From NCBI RefSeq assembly GCF_016862075.1, contig NZ_BOMG01000049.1:34388-98387 (forward strand): a DNA stretch of 64,000 nt, written 5' to 3'. A program made the translations under genes and the position numbers. This stretch comes from Actinoplanes couchii (GTDB lineage Bacteria; Actinomycetota; Actinomycetes; Mycobacteriales; Micromonosporaceae). The notes under the pieces were generated by a model. That model was given only the letters and a program-made list of their open reading frames with translations, had not been told where the DNA came from and did no database searches. Shown one piece after another: positions 8,417 through 17,522 of this stretch; positions within the stretch are counted from its first letter, which is position 1; each line of letters opens with the position of its first letter.

Positions 8417-10051
8417 ATGCCCGGGAAGGCACAGACTGACATGACCGATCGCCTTCCCGCTCCGGTACGCCGCGTCACGGACACCTTCAGGTCCTTCACA
8501 CCGGGCCAGAAGGCTGTCACCGTGTTCGCGGTTCTCGCGCTCGCCGTCGGCGGATACTTCTTCGCCGTCTGGGCGTCCAAGCCGTCCTACCAGATCCTCT
8601 TCAACAACCTGTCCACCAAGGACGCCAGCGCCATCGTCGAGTCGTTGCAGAAGGCCGGCACCTCGTACGAGCTGGCCAACGAGGGCGCGACCATCCTGGT
8701 GCCCCGCGACCAGGTGAACCAGCTCCGGCTCCAGCTCTCCGGCGAGGGCCTGCCCAACGACGAGGGCACCGGCTACTCGCTGCTGGACCAGCAGGGCATC
8801 ACCACCAGCGACTTCATGCAGCACGCGAACTACCAGCGGGCGCTGGAGGGCGAGCTGTCCAACACGATCAAGGCGATCGACGGGGTCGAGGCCGCGACCG
8901 TGCACCTGGTCCTCCCCAAGGACGACGTCTTCGCCGACGACCAGTCGAAACCGACCGCGTCGGTCCTGGTCGCCTCGAAGGGCAACAACGAACTCAACCA
9001 GCAGCAGGTGCAGTCGATCGTGCACCTGGTCGCGTCGAGTGTCGAAGGCCTCGACCCGACCCAGGTCACGGTGGCCGGCTCGGACGGCCGGATGCTCTCC
9101 ACCGGCGGCGGCAACACGGTCGGCACGACGGGCGGGGACGGCACCAGCGAGCAGGCCACCTCCACCTTCCAGAACCGGCTGAACGGCTCCCTGCAGCGGA
9201 TGCTGGACAACCTGGTCGGCCCCGGCCACTCGGTGGTCACCACCACCCCGATCCTGGACTTCGACCAGACCGAGACCCGCAGCAAGAAGTACTCCTCCGA
9301 CCCGACGTTGCCGGCCCAGCAGGAGAACCTGCAGAGCGAGACCTACAACGGGACCGGCAGCACCGCGGGCGGTGTGCTCGGCCCGGACAACGTGCAGGTC
9401 CCCAACGGCGGCGGCAACGGCCAGTACCAGCAGAAGAACGAGACCCGGACCCGGCTCTTCAACGAGACCGAGGAGGTCCGGCGGGCCGCACCCGGTGGCA
9501 TCAAGCGGCTCAACGTGTCGGTCCTGCTGGACAGCACGGTGGCCGGTTCGGTCGACCCCAACGAGGTGCAGCAGCTGGTCTCCGCGGCGGCCGGCATCGA
9601 CCCGGCCCGGGGCGACACCATCGCGGTGGCCTCGATGCCGTTCAACAACACCCAGGCGGTGGCCGCGGCCGAGGAACTGAAGGCCTCCGCGGCGGCCGAG
9701 AAGTCGGCCCAGCAGACCAAGCTGATCCAGACCGGCGCCCTGGTGTTCGTGGTCCTGATGCTGATCCTGCTGGCCTGGCGGGCCAACCGCCGCTCCAAGA
9801 AGCGCCAGCAGCAGCTCACCGCCGAGGAACGGCGTCACCTGGAGGAGATGCAGGCGGCTCTGGAGGCCCAGCGGGCCGCCGAGGTCGACGTAATCCACGC
9901 TCACGCGCTGGAAATGCCGGAACTTGCCGATAGGTCAGACGAGGCGCGACAGGAACGGCACCGCGAGATCGAGGAGCTGGTCCGGGAGAAGCCGGAGGAG
10001 ACCGCGACTCTGATCCGCAGCTGGATCTCCGCCGACGCGAGCAACCGCTGA
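8417..10051 (+). CDS. fliF: Flagellar MS-ring protein FliF
   Basis: A protein of 544 residues that forms the membrane-embedded MS ring. A transmembrane helix lies near residues 35-52, followed by periplasmic ring-building domains ('QLRLQLSGEGLPNDEGTGYS', 'GVEAATVHLVLPKDD'). A second helix lies at about 435-455, then a basic cytoplasmic tail that binds FliG. The start could be this ATG or one 24 bases downstream; neither has ideal ribosome-site spacing. fliG follows by 16 bases. Confidence 0.95.
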   Translation: MPGKAQTDMTDRLPAPVRRVTDTFRSFTPGQKAVTVFAVLALAVGGYFFAVWASKPSYQILFNNLSTKDASAIVESLQKAGTSYELANEGATILVPRDQVNQLRLQLSGEGLPNDEGTGYSLLDQQGITTSDFMQHANYQRALEGELSNTIKAIDGVEAATVHLVLPKDDVFADDQSKPTASVLVASKGNNELNQQQVQSIVHLVASSVEGLDPTQVTVAGSDGRMLSTGGGNTVGTTGGDGTSEQATSTFQNRLNGSLQRMLDNLVGPGHSVVTTTPILDFDQTETRSKKYSSDPTLPAQQENLQSETYNGTGSTAGGVLGPDNVQVPNGGGNGQYQQKNETRTRLFNETEEVRRAAPGGIKRLNVSVLLDSTVAGSVDPNEVQQLVSAAAGIDPARGDTIAVASMPFNNTQAVAAAEELKASAAAEKSAQQTKLIQTGALVFVVLMLILLAWRANRRSKKRQQQLTAEERRHLEEMQAALEAQRAAEVDVIHAHALEMPELADRSDEARQERHREIEELVREKPEETATLIRSWISADASNR

Positions 10052-10067
10052 TTCACGGGAGCATCAG

Positions 10068-11093
10068 TTGACAACACCGGCGCTCAGCACGACCTCCATG
10101 ACCGGGATCCGCAAGGCCGCGATCATGCTGGTGCAGTTCGGCAGGGAACAGGCTGCCGAGGTCATGGCGAACATGACCGAGAAAGAGGTCGAGATGCTCT
10201 CCGCCGAGGTCGCTCGGCTGGGCAAGCTCGACCCCACCCAGGTCGACGACATCATGGACGAGTTCTACGCCATGGCGACCACCCGATACGCCGGGTCGGG
10301 TGGCATGGACTACGCGCGGGAACTGCTGGAGGCGTCGCTCGGCAAGGAACGGGCGGCGCTCATCCTGGACCGGCTCGAAGCGTCGATGAACGACATCCCG
10401 TTCAACTTCCTCAGTCACGCCGACCCCCGGCAACTGCTCTCCTACGTGCAGTACGAACACCCGCAGACGATCGCCCTGGTGCTGGCCCACGTACCGGCCG
10501 GTCTGGCGTCCTCGATCCTGGCCGGGCTCCCGCTCGAGGTGCAGACCGAGGTCGCGCACCGGATCGCGATCATGGACCGCACCTCGCCGGACATCATCCG
10601 CCAGGTCGAGACCGCCCTGCAGCGCAAGCTGTCCAGCGTGCTCCAGCCGGACGAGCTCTCCACGGTCGGCGGCCTCGCGCCACTCGTCGAGATCATCAAC
10701 CGGGCCGACCGGACCACCGAGCGGATGATCCTGGAGGCGCTCGAGACGCGCTCCCCGGAACTCGCCGAGGAGATCCGGCGGCGGATGTTCATGTTCGAGG
10801 ACGTCATCAACCTGGAGGACCGCGCGGTGCAGCTCATCCTGCGCCAGGTGGAGCCGGCCGACCTGGCCTGCGCTCTCAAGGGTGTGCCCGAGGGGGTCCG
10901 CGACAAGGTCACCCGGAACCTCTCCGAACGCGGCCGGGAGAACCTGGTCGAGGAGATGGACCTGCTCGGACCGGTCAAGGTCAAGATGGTCGAGGAGGCC
11001 CAGGCCAAGATCGTCAGCGTGATCCGCTCGCTGGAGGACTCCGGCCAGATCGAGATCCAGCGTGGCGGGGACGTCGATGAGCTCATCGCCTGA
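10068..11093 (+). CDS. fliG: Flagellar motor switch protein FliG
   Basis: A protein of 341 residues, the rotor protein that touches the stator and binds FliF and FliM. It shows 'ATGIRKAAIML'-like N-terminal sequence ('MTGIRKAAIMLVQFG'), 'YEHPQTIALVLAHV' in the middle domain, and the charged C-terminal region 'MFMFEDVINLEDRAVQLILR'. The TTG start is supported by GGGAG six bases upstream; an ATG ten codons in is the alternative. Its end overlaps fliH. Confidence 0.95.
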   Translation: MTTPALSTTSMTGIRKAAIMLVQFGREQAAEVMANMTEKEVEMLSAEVARLGKLDPTQVDDIMDEFYAMATTRYAGSGGMDYARELLEASLGKERAALILDRLEASMNDIPFNFLSHADPRQLLSYVQYEHPQTIALVLAHVPAGLASSILAGLPLEVQTEVAHRIAIMDRTSPDIIRQVETALQRKLSSVLQPDELSTVGGLAPLVEIINRADRTTERMILEALETRSPELAEEIRRRMFMFEDVINLEDRAVQLILRQVEPADLACALKGVPEGVRDKVTRNLSERGRENLVEEMDLLGPVKVKMVEEAQAKIVSVIRSLEDSGQIEIQRGGDVDELIA

Positions 11094-11745
11094 CCGGGTG
11101 CTCCGCGGGGTGGCGGCCGAGAACGCCGCCGCCGCGCGGTTCGCCGTCGACCTGCGCAACCAGACCCCGATCGACACCAAAGCCACCGAAAAAGCCAAAC
11201 AGGACGCCCGGACCGCCGGGTACGCCGAAGGCTGGGCGCAGGGCAAACGGGACGCCACCGAGGCCTCCGAAGCCGCCACCGCCCGCGCCCTCGCCGCCGA
11301 GGAGGCGCTCGAACACCGCCGGGCGGCCGCCCTGAACAGTGCCGTCAACGCTCTCGGCCGGGCCGTCACCGACCTGGAGAACCAGCTCATGCCGACCTTC
11401 ACCGAGCTGCAGGAGGTCGTGCTCGCCAGCGCCTGGGACCTGGCCGAGGGGATCATCGGCCGGCACCTGCGCGACGACCCGGAACGCGGCGCCGACGGGC
11501 TCCGGCGGGCCCTGACCGCGGCCCCCGAACACGGGCCGCTGACCGTCAGCCTGCACCCGGACGACTTCCGCAACCTGGTCGGCGAGGGCACCGGCGAGGA
11601 CTTCGACTTCGAGGGCCGGCGGATCCGGCTCCGCCCCGCCCCGGGACTCCAGCCCGGGGACGCGGTCGCCGAGACCGGCACCGCCACCGTCGACGCCACC
11701 ATCGCCGCGGCGGTGGCCCGGGCCCGCGAGGCCCTGCGCCTGTGA
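11077..11745 (+). CDS. fliH: Flagellar assembly protein FliH
   Basis: A protein of 222 residues that regulates the export ATPase FliI. The middle contains a long helix with spaced Gly residues ('AGYAEGWAQGKRDATEASEA'), like the FliH GxxxG region. The C-terminal half resembles FliH/V-ATPase E-type sequences ('LTVSLHPDDF', 'IRLRPAPGLQPGDAVAETGT'). The start lies within fliG, out of frame, with a 17-base overlap. It is 56 bases upstream of fliI, its partner. Confidence 0.88.
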   Translation: MSSSPDRVLRGVAAENAAAARFAVDLRNQTPIDTKATEKAKQDARTAGYAEGWAQGKRDATEASEAATARALAAEEALEHRRAAALNSAVNALGRAVTDLENQLMPTFTELQEVVLASAWDLAEGIIGRHLRDDPERGADGLRRALTAAPEHGPLTVSLHPDDFRNLVGEGTGEDFDFEGRRIRLRPAPGLQPGDAVAETGTATVDATIAAAVARAREALRL

Positions 11746-11801
11746 CCCGGCGCGGCCTTCCTTCGACCGGCGCGCTTTGACTTCCTGAGAGAGGAAGCGT
11801 C

Positions 11802-13109
11802 ATGACAGACCTCTTCCAGCACCGGTTGCAGGGTGCCATCCACGCGGCCCGGCCGATGGTCAGCGGACGGGTCACCGGCGCGGTCGGCCTGCGGGTCACC
11901 GTCAGCGGGATCGAGGCCAACGTCGGCGACCTGCTGCGGATCGGCACCGGCGACGACGTCGTGCTGGCCGAGGTGGCCGCCCTCGACGGGGACCGGCTCT
12001 CCTGCATGCCGCTCGGCCCGATCACCGGACTCGGCGCCGGCACCCCGGCGTTCACCACCGGCGGGCCGCTGCGCGTCGCGGTCGGCCCGGACCTGCGCGG
12101 GCGCATCCTGGACGGCCTCGGCCGCCCGATGGACGGCGGGCCACCCCTGCGCGGCCAGCTGGTGCCGATCGACGCGGCGCCGCCCTCGGCGATGGAACGG
12201 CAGCTCGTCGGGGCCCAGATGTCGTTGGGGGTACGGGTTCTGGACACCCTCGTCCCGTGCGGCAAGGGCCAGCGCATCGGCATCTTCGCCGGCTCCGGCG
12301 TCGGCAAGTCGACCCTGATGAGCCAGATCACCCGGGGCACCGCCGCCGAACTCAACGTGGTCGCCCTGGTCGGTGAGCGCGGCCGTGAGGTGCGCGAGTT
12401 CATCGAGCACGACCTCGGACCGGAAGGCCTGGCCCGGTCGGTGCTGGTGATCGCCACCTCGGACACGCCGCCGCTGGTCCGGCTCCGGGCCGGCGCGGTC
12501 GCCACCCGGATCGCCGAGTACTACCGGGACGAGGGTTCCGACGTGCTGCTGATGATGGACAGCGTGACCCGTGCGGCGATGGCCCAGCGCGAGGTCGGGC
12601 TCTCGGTCGGCGAACCGCCGGCCACCCGCGGGTACCCGCCGTCGGTGTTCGCCATGCTCGCCTCGCTGCTGGAACGGGCCGGGCCGGGTGCCCGGGGCAG
12701 CATCACCGGGCTGTACACGGTGCTCGTCGAAGGTGACGACCACAACGAGCCGATCGCCGACGCGGCCCGGTCGATCCTGGACGGGCACATCGTGCTGGAC
12801 CGGAAACTGGCCACCGCCGGGCACTTCCCGGCCATCCAGGCGCTGGACTCGATCTCCCGGGTCGCCAACAAGATCACTTCGCGGGAGCAGCGGTCCGACG
12901 CCACCGAACTGCGCCGGCTGATGGCCGCCCATCGGGACGTGCGGGAACTGGTCGAGATCGGCGCCTACGTGCCCGGCACCAATCCGGACGCGGACCGGGC
13001 CAACGGCGCCTGGGACCGGATCAGCGGATTCCTGCGGCAGGACCTGGACGACCGCACCACGGCCGAGGGGTCCTGGGCGGAACTGCACGACCTGATCGCC
13101 TCGACCTGA
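11802..13109 (+). CDS. fliI: Flagellum-specific export ATPase FliI
   Basis: A protein of 435 residues, the hexameric cytoplasmic ATPase of flagellar export, related to the F1 beta subunit. The Walker A motif 'GSGVGKS' is at about residues 164-170 and the Walker B 'VLLMMDSVTR' at about 245. 'VGLSVGEPPATRGYPPSVF' is typical of FliI. A GAGAGAGGAAG ribosome site precedes the ATG. It ends the flgB operon; fliJ starts 270 bases later behind its own promoter. Confidence 0.97.
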   Translation: MTDLFQHRLQGAIHAARPMVSGRVTGAVGLRVTVSGIEANVGDLLRIGTGDDVVLAEVAALDGDRLSCMPLGPITGLGAGTPAFTTGGPLRVAVGPDLRGRILDGLGRPMDGGPPLRGQLVPIDAAPPSAMERQLVGAQMSLGVRVLDTLVPCGKGQRIGIFAGSGVGKSTLMSQITRGTAAELNVVALVGERGREVREFIEHDLGPEGLARSVLVIATSDTPPLVRLRAGAVATRIAEYYRDEGSDVLLMMDSVTRAAMAQREVGLSVGEPPATRGYPPSVFAMLASLLERAGPGARGSITGLYTVLVEGDDHNEPIADAARSILDGHIVLDRKLATAGHFPAIQALDSISRVANKITSREQRSDATELRRLMAAHRDVRELVEIGAYVPGTNPDADRANGAWDRISGFLRQDLDDRTTAEGSWAELHDLIAST

Positions 13110-13311
13110 CCTCCCGTTTCCCCCGGCCGGATCCGTCCACCGGTGACCCCTCGCCCCCGGCCCGGCGGTCGCGGGGCGGCCCCGGCCCCGGTCCCTCCTC
13201 GCGGCGTCGTCACGGGATCCGCTTCTTGCGGTTGGTGACCTCCCGTCTCGTACGAGAAAAGGGATTTGTGGGTTTTGAATGAGCAGGTCGGGAGCGAAGC
13301 GGGTGCAGTCT

Positions 13312-13337
13312 CTCAGCGGATCGGCGGGCGTACCGAC
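13312..13337 (+). promoter_or_regulatory. FliA-type promoter for fliJ, hydrolase and fliK
   Basis: The sequence reads CTCA, 16 bases, ACCGAC. The -10 keeps the CCGA core, with mismatches at both ends. The spacer matches 14 of 16 bases of the flgB promoter at 7160, suggesting common descent. The fliJ start is 42 bases downstream. The stretch 13,110-13,311 before it is very GC rich and holds no gene I can support. Confidence 0.55.
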
Positions 13338-13379
13338 CAGGTCAGTGAGGGCCCATCGGACCCGTCTAGGAGGCCGACC

Positions 13380-13823
13380 TTGAACCGCTTCTTCCGACTG
13401 GCACCCGTCCTGCGCGCACGCAAGGCACAGGAGGACGCCGCCAAGGGCGCCGTGATCCAGTCCCGAGCCGAGATCCGCGAAGCCGAAGCCCTGCTGAAAC
13501 GCCGCAAACTGGCCCTGATGGGCGCCGAGGCGCCGACCGAGGGCACCGCCCGGGCCATGGTCGCCGCGATCGCCGCCCGGCAGTCCATCGCCGCCGGCGT
13601 CTTCGGCGCGCAACGCATGGTCGCCGACGCCGAAGAGGTCGAACGGGAACGGATGGCCGACCTCGCCGACGCCGCGAAACGACGGCGCGCCGTGGAACTC
13701 ATGGCCGAACGGCACGCCGCCACCGTCAAAGCCCACGACCTGCGCACCGACCAGGCGAACCTGGACGAACTGGCGGTGACCGCCAAGGCGCGCAACGCGG
13801 CCGGAAGCCGGGGTGACGAATAA
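13380..13823 (+). CDS. fliJ: FliJ-like flagellar export protein
   Basis: A protein of 147 residues, almost wholly helical and Ala/Arg/Glu rich, beginning 'RFFRLAPVLRARKAQEDAA', like FliJ. FliJ is a coiled coil that couples the FliI ATPase to FlhA. The TTG start follows AGGAGG with six-base spacing. It lies next to fliI and before fliK, the usual FliJ slot. Its TAA shares one base with the ATG of the next gene. Confidence 0.85.
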   Translation: MNRFFRLAPVLRARKAQEDAAKGAVIQSRAEIREAEALLKRRKLALMGAEAPTEGTARAMVAAIAARQSIAAGVFGAQRMVADAEEVERERMADLADAAKRRRAVELMAERHAATVKAHDLRTDQANLDELAVTAKARNAAGSRGDE

Positions 13824-14809
13824 TGAGCCTGGGCGTCACCGGGGTGATGTCCCGCATCTCCCAACTGCAGGAACAACTCGGGCTCAGCCCGGCCCCGGCC
13901 CCCACCACCACCGAGGGCGCCGCCGGCAAGTCGTTCGCGTCCGCGCTGGCCAGCGCCACCGGAGCCGGCGGCGGCACACCCGGCGCACCGGGCGGGCCCA
14001 GCGGTGGGGACGTCGTCACGGCGGCCAAGAAATACCTGGGCACGCCGTACGTCTTCGGCGGCACCGACCCGGACAAGGGCCTCGACTGCTCCGGATTCGT
14101 CCAGCGCGCCTACAAGGACCTCGGCATCGACCTGCCCCGCAACTCGTGGCAGCAGGCCAAGGCCGGGCGGCCGGTCGCCGGGCTGAGCGACGCGAAACCC
14201 GGAGACGTCCTCGCCTTCAACTCGCCCGTCGACCACGTGGCGATCTACCTGGGCGACAACAAGATGATCGCGGCGCCCAAACCCGGAGACCACGTCAAGA
14301 TCCAGAGTGTGTACGAGAAACCCAGCGCCATCCGACGGGTCATCGACACGGTGCCGGCCGCCGCCGTCCAGGACATGTCCGCGATCCGCCCCGCCGGACT
14401 GCGCGCCGCCACCTCCGGGCTCAACGGCGTCCCGTACGCCGACCTGTTCGAGAAAGCCGGCGCCAAACACGGGGTCTCCCCGAAACTGCTCGCCGCCGTC
14501 GCCAAGGTCGAATCCGACTACAACCCGCGGGCCGTCAGCAAGGTCGGCGCCCAGGGCCTGATGCAGCTGATGCCGGCCACCGCCCGCGGACTCGGGGTCG
14601 ACGACGCCTTCGACCCCGCCCAGGCGATCAACGGCGCGGCCAAGCTGCTCGCCTCCCACCTGCGCGAATTCAAGTCGGTGCCGCTGGCCCTGGCCGCCTA
14701 CAACGCCGGTGGCGGCGCGGTGCACCGGCACAACGGCATCCCGCCCAGCGCCGAAACCCAGGCCTACGTCCCGAAGGTGCAGAAAGCCCTGGCCGCGCTC
14801 GGCGGCTGA
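13823..14809 (+). CDS. Flagellar peptidoglycan hydrolase, NlpC/P60 plus SLT domains
   Basis: A protein of 328 residues with two wall-cleaving domains. An NlpC/P60 peptidase domain covers about residues 62-175, with Cys89 in 'GLDCSGFV' and His138 in 'DHVAIYLG'; the usual third polar residue looks replaced by Ala150 ('KMIAAPKPG'). A lytic transglycosylase domain covers about 203-325, with Glu230 in 'VAKVESDYNP' and 'GAQGLMQLMPAT'. No signal peptide is visible; the first 60 residues are flexible. Coupled to fliJ and upstream of fliK, it probably opens the wall for the rod, as FlgJ does elsewhere, and may be exported by the flagellar machine. Confidence 0.9.
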   Translation: MSLGVTGVMSRISQLQEQLGLSPAPAPTTTEGAAGKSFASALASATGAGGGTPGAPGGPSGGDVVTAAKKYLGTPYVFGGTDPDKGLDCSGFVQRAYKDLGIDLPRNSWQQAKAGRPVAGLSDAKPGDVLAFNSPVDHVAIYLGDNKMIAAPKPGDHVKIQSVYEKPSAIRRVIDTVPAAAVQDMSAIRPAGLRAATSGLNGVPYADLFEKAGAKHGVSPKLLAAVAKVESDYNPRAVSKVGAQGLMQLMPATARGLGVDDAFDPAQAINGAAKLLASHLREFKSVPLALAAYNAGGGAVHRHNGIPPSAETQAYVPKVQKALAALGG

Positions 14810-14840
14810 ACCGTTCCACTCCAGATGCAGGGGAGACCCC

Positions 14841-17294
14841 ATGTCGAGTTCAGTGACAGGTCCCGACCGTCGGCACGGCGTCGAACCGTCCCGCAAACCC
14901 GGTGGGCGGCGCGAGGACGGGGCGGCGGAGTTCGGGGCGGCACTCACGTCCGAGATGGATTCCTCCTCGGGGGCCGCTTCGGGGGCCGCTTCCCGGGCCT
15001 CGGCCGCCCGGGCTGACGCGGCTCGTGCCGACTCGGCCCGGGCCGACGCGGACGCCCGGGCCTCCTCGGCGAAGACCGCCGCTGAGCAGGCCGCTGATTC
15101 TCGGGCGGCGCTATCCCGGGCGGCTCTCTCCCGGGCCGCGGTGGCCCGGGCAGCCCTCCCACGCGCCGACATCTCGCGGGCCGACGTCTCGCGCTCTGAT
15201 TTTTCCACCGGCCGTACCGGAAACGAGCGGGGTGGGGCAGGGCTGGCCGGGGCCGGCCGGGATGCGGATGAACGGGGTGGCGCCGGGCTGGCCGGGACCG
15301 ACCGGGGTGGGGCTGATCGGGCTGCTCTCGCGCGGGCGGCCATCTCCCGGACCGCCGTTTCGCGGGCCGGGACCGAACGGGTCGCCGATCGTGCGGCTTC
15401 GGACCGGGCCGCCGATCAGGCCGCGGACCGGGCCGCTGATCGAATTTCCACCGAACGTGCCGCCGACCGGGCGGCTTCCCACCGCAGTGCCGACCGGGCC
15501 GCCGACCGGGCCGCGTCCCAGCGCGCCGCCGACCGGGTTGCGGACCGGGCCGCCTCCGAACGTGCCGCTGACCGGGTCGCGGACCGTGCTGCTGATCGGG
15601 CCGCGTCCGAACGAGCGGCAGACCGCGCTGCGGATCGGGCGGCGGGGCGGGCCGCCGATCGGGTTGCCGGCCGGGCTGCGGCTGATCGGGTGGCTGGGCG
15701 GGTCTCTTCCGAGCGGGCCACGGATCGGGTTGCTGATCGGGCCTCCTCCGAGCGACGGGCCGACAGCGGGAGCGAGACCAGGCGGGCGGTCTCGTCCGAT
15801 CGGGCCGCACGGACCGGTTCTGAGCAGGCCGTCGGCTCCGGGAGCAAGGCGGCTGCCGGTGAGGCCGCTCCGGTTGCTGACGACGTCGAGACCGGGACCG
15901 AGCAGAAGCGGGACGACGCCGCTGTCACCGCGACGATGATAACCGCCCCGCTGGTCGCCCCGGCGCTCACGTCGGCTGGGGAGACCGCCGAGGCCACCGC
16001 TCCCCCGGCCGAGGCTGGGACGGCGGCGGTGACCGCGACCACCGCCGCGACGGGTGCAACAGGTGCAACAGGTGCGGCGGCCGCCACGGCTGCCGCGGCG
16101 TCGCAAGCCACGGCTGACGCGGCGTCGCAAGCCACGGCTGACGCGGCACAGGCTGCTGCGGACCAGGCCCTGGGGACCGGCACCGCAACTGGCACATCGA
16201 CCGGCAATGCGTCCGGCACCACGGCCGGCGGCGCGGCGGGTGCGGCCGGCAGCGCGGGCGGCGCGGCAGGTGGCACGGGTGGCGCTGCCGGCAGCGCGAC
16301 CGGCAGTGCGGCGGGCGGAGCGGCCATGACCGGCCCGAACGTCGCCGCTGCCGGGGGCGCCACCGGGCCGCAGGCCACCGGCCAGGCGGCTCCCACCGTC
16401 GGTGACCTGCAGGCGATGGTCACCACATCGTCGTCGGACACCGCACCGGCGTCGGCCGGCGGCGCGGAGTCGGCCGCCACGATCCGGCCCGAGAGTCTGC
16501 GTACCGGTGCGGAGACCACCGAGACGGCAGCGTCGGCGGCCGGTGAACCCACCGCGGAGGCCACCCCGCCCGCCGATGTGGCTCAGGCCGGTGGGCCGGA
16601 GCCGGGTTCGACCGGTTCGGAAGGGCCGGGCGAGCAGGCCGGAACCGGCGCTGGGCAGGGTGGTGACAACCCGGCCGGTGCCGGTACGGGCGACAGCGCC
16701 ACCGGGTTTTCCACAGGTCTTCCCCAGGCTGCGGGGCCCGGCGAACCCGGTGTTCCGGGCGCCGCGCAGGCCGCTGGTCTGCCCGGGGTGACCGGTCCGC
16801 AGGCCGCCGCGCCCACCGCGCCGGCCGCCGACGTCCAGGCGCCGCCGCCTCCGTCCACGCCCATGCCGGGGCCGACCGCGCATCAGCTCGCCGCCCGGAT
16901 CGTCCCGTTCCGGCTGGACGCCGAGGGTGTGCACCGGCTGACCGTGAACCTGCACCCGGTCGACCTGGGCCCGGTCCAGGTGGTGGCGGAGATCCGCAAC
17001 GGCGACATCACGGTGCAGCTCACCGGCGGTACCGAGGCCGGCACCGACGCGCTGCGGGCCTCCCTGGACGAGCTGCGCCGCGAGCTGGAGGAGTCCGGTT
17101 TCGGCAACTGCACGCTCGACCTGCGGCAGGGCGGCGCCCAGCAGGACCAGTCCCGGCAGCAGTTCGCCGACGCACTGGGCCGCCGGGGTGGCAGCGGCCG
17201 AGGCACCGAGGGCCCGGACGTCGGCCCCGAACCGGCGCCGGTCACCACCCGCCGCGTCGACCCGTCCACCGGCCGCGTCGACGTGGAGGCCTAG
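14841..17294 (+). CDS. fliK: Flagellar hook-length control protein FliK with repeat-rich ruler
   Basis: A protein of 817 residues, long for FliK. Residues about 50-310 are built of short Ala/Arg/Asp/Ser repeats ('SRAALSRAAVARAA', then many 'AADRAADR'-type tetrapeptides). Residues about 390-520 are Ala/Gly/Thr rich. The C-terminal Flg_hook domain ('VHRLTVNLHPVDLGPVQVVA', then 'RRELEESGFGNCTLDL') spans about 675-770. FliK is exported as a ruler and switches export from hook to filament subunits through FlhB. The ATG follows GGGGAG. Because codon use is so repetitive, all reading frames are open here; the conserved C-terminus fixes the true frame. Confidence 0.92.
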   Translation: MSSSVTGPDRRHGVEPSRKPGGRREDGAAEFGAALTSEMDSSSGAASGAASRASAARADAARADSARADADARASSAKTAAEQAADSRAALSRAALSRAAVARAALPRADISRADVSRSDFSTGRTGNERGGAGLAGAGRDADERGGAGLAGTDRGGADRAALARAAISRTAVSRAGTERVADRAASDRAADQAADRAADRISTERAADRAASHRSADRAADRAASQRAADRVADRAASERAADRVADRAADRAASERAADRAADRAAGRAADRVAGRAAADRVAGRVSSERATDRVADRASSERRADSGSETRRAVSSDRAARTGSEQAVGSGSKAAAGEAAPVADDVETGTEQKRDDAAVTATMITAPLVAPALTSAGETAEATAPPAEAGTAAVTATTAATGATGATGAAAATAAAASQATADAASQATADAAQAAADQALGTGTATGTSTGNASGTTAGGAAGAAGSAGGAAGGTGGAAGSATGSAAGGAAMTGPNVAAAGGATGPQATGQAAPTVGDLQAMVTTSSSDTAPASAGGAESAATIRPESLRTGAETTETAASAAGEPTAEATPPADVAQAGGPEPGSTGSEGPGEQAGTGAGQGGDNPAGAGTGDSATGFSTGLPQAAGPGEPGVPGAAQAAGLPGVTGPQAAAPTAPAADVQAPPPPSTPMPGPTAHQLAARIVPFRLDAEGVHRLTVNLHPVDLGPVQVVAEIRNGDITVQLTGGTEAGTDALRASLDELRRELEESGFGNCTLDLRQGGAQQDQSRQQFADALGRRGGSGRGTEGPDVGPEPAPVTTRRVDPSTGRVDVEA
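15360..15775 (+). repeat. In-gene tandem repeats encoding (A-A-D-R)n of FliK
   Basis: About 400 bases of degenerate 12-base repeats on a GCC-GAC-CGG-GCC theme encode tetrapeptides of the type AADR, with variants ASER, VADR and AGRA. Repeat number could change easily by slippage and would alter the length of the FliK ruler. Upstream, 15-base units encode SRAAL-like pentapeptides. Confidence 0.8.
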
Positions 17295-17301
17295 ACCCGA
17301 T

Positions 17302-17343
17302 CGCGTGGTGCCCGCGGTGCTGCCGCACCACGGGCACCACGCG
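17302..17343 (+). terminator. Hairpin after fliK
   Basis: A perfect 13-bp stem (17,302-17,314 with 17,331-17,343) begins eight bases after the fliK stop. No T-run follows. It probably ends or stabilises the fliJ-hydrolase-fliK transcript. Confidence 0.6.
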
Positions 17344-17467
17344 GGGGCTGGTCTCCGGGAAACACGCGAGGGACCTCCCCGCGGAGAACGCAGAGGGCTC
17401 GGCCCATGGGAGACATGCGGACAGGGCCGGGCCCGTGGAAAGAAGCAGCCCGCGGAAAGAAGCAGAA

Positions 17468-17496
17468 AGCCCGGCCCACAGAATGCGGGCCGGGCT
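17468..17496. terminator. Second hairpin between convergent fliK and flhA units
   Basis: A perfect 10-bp stem (17,468-17,477 with 17,487-17,496) lies midway in the 309-base gap between two convergent units. With the neighbouring hairpins it may end transcription from both sides. Confidence 0.45.
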
Positions 17497-17522
17497 CCGG
17501 CAGGCGAATCGGTTCGAGTCAT

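Noticed and set aside
13110..13260. Small gene or terminator between fliI and fliJ
   Set aside because: Very GC rich with several weak pairings but no clear single hairpin with T-run and no supported reading frame.
10053..13736. Very long open frame on the minus strand opposite fliG-fliH-fliI-fliJ (over 1200 codons)
   Set aside because: It is a shadow frame caused by high GC content. Its protein is low-complexity Arg/Gly/Val, while the plus-strand frames match well-known families.
15111..17522. Long frames on both strands over fliK
   Set aside because: The repeats keep every frame free of stops. Only one frame gives the conserved FliK C-terminal domain.
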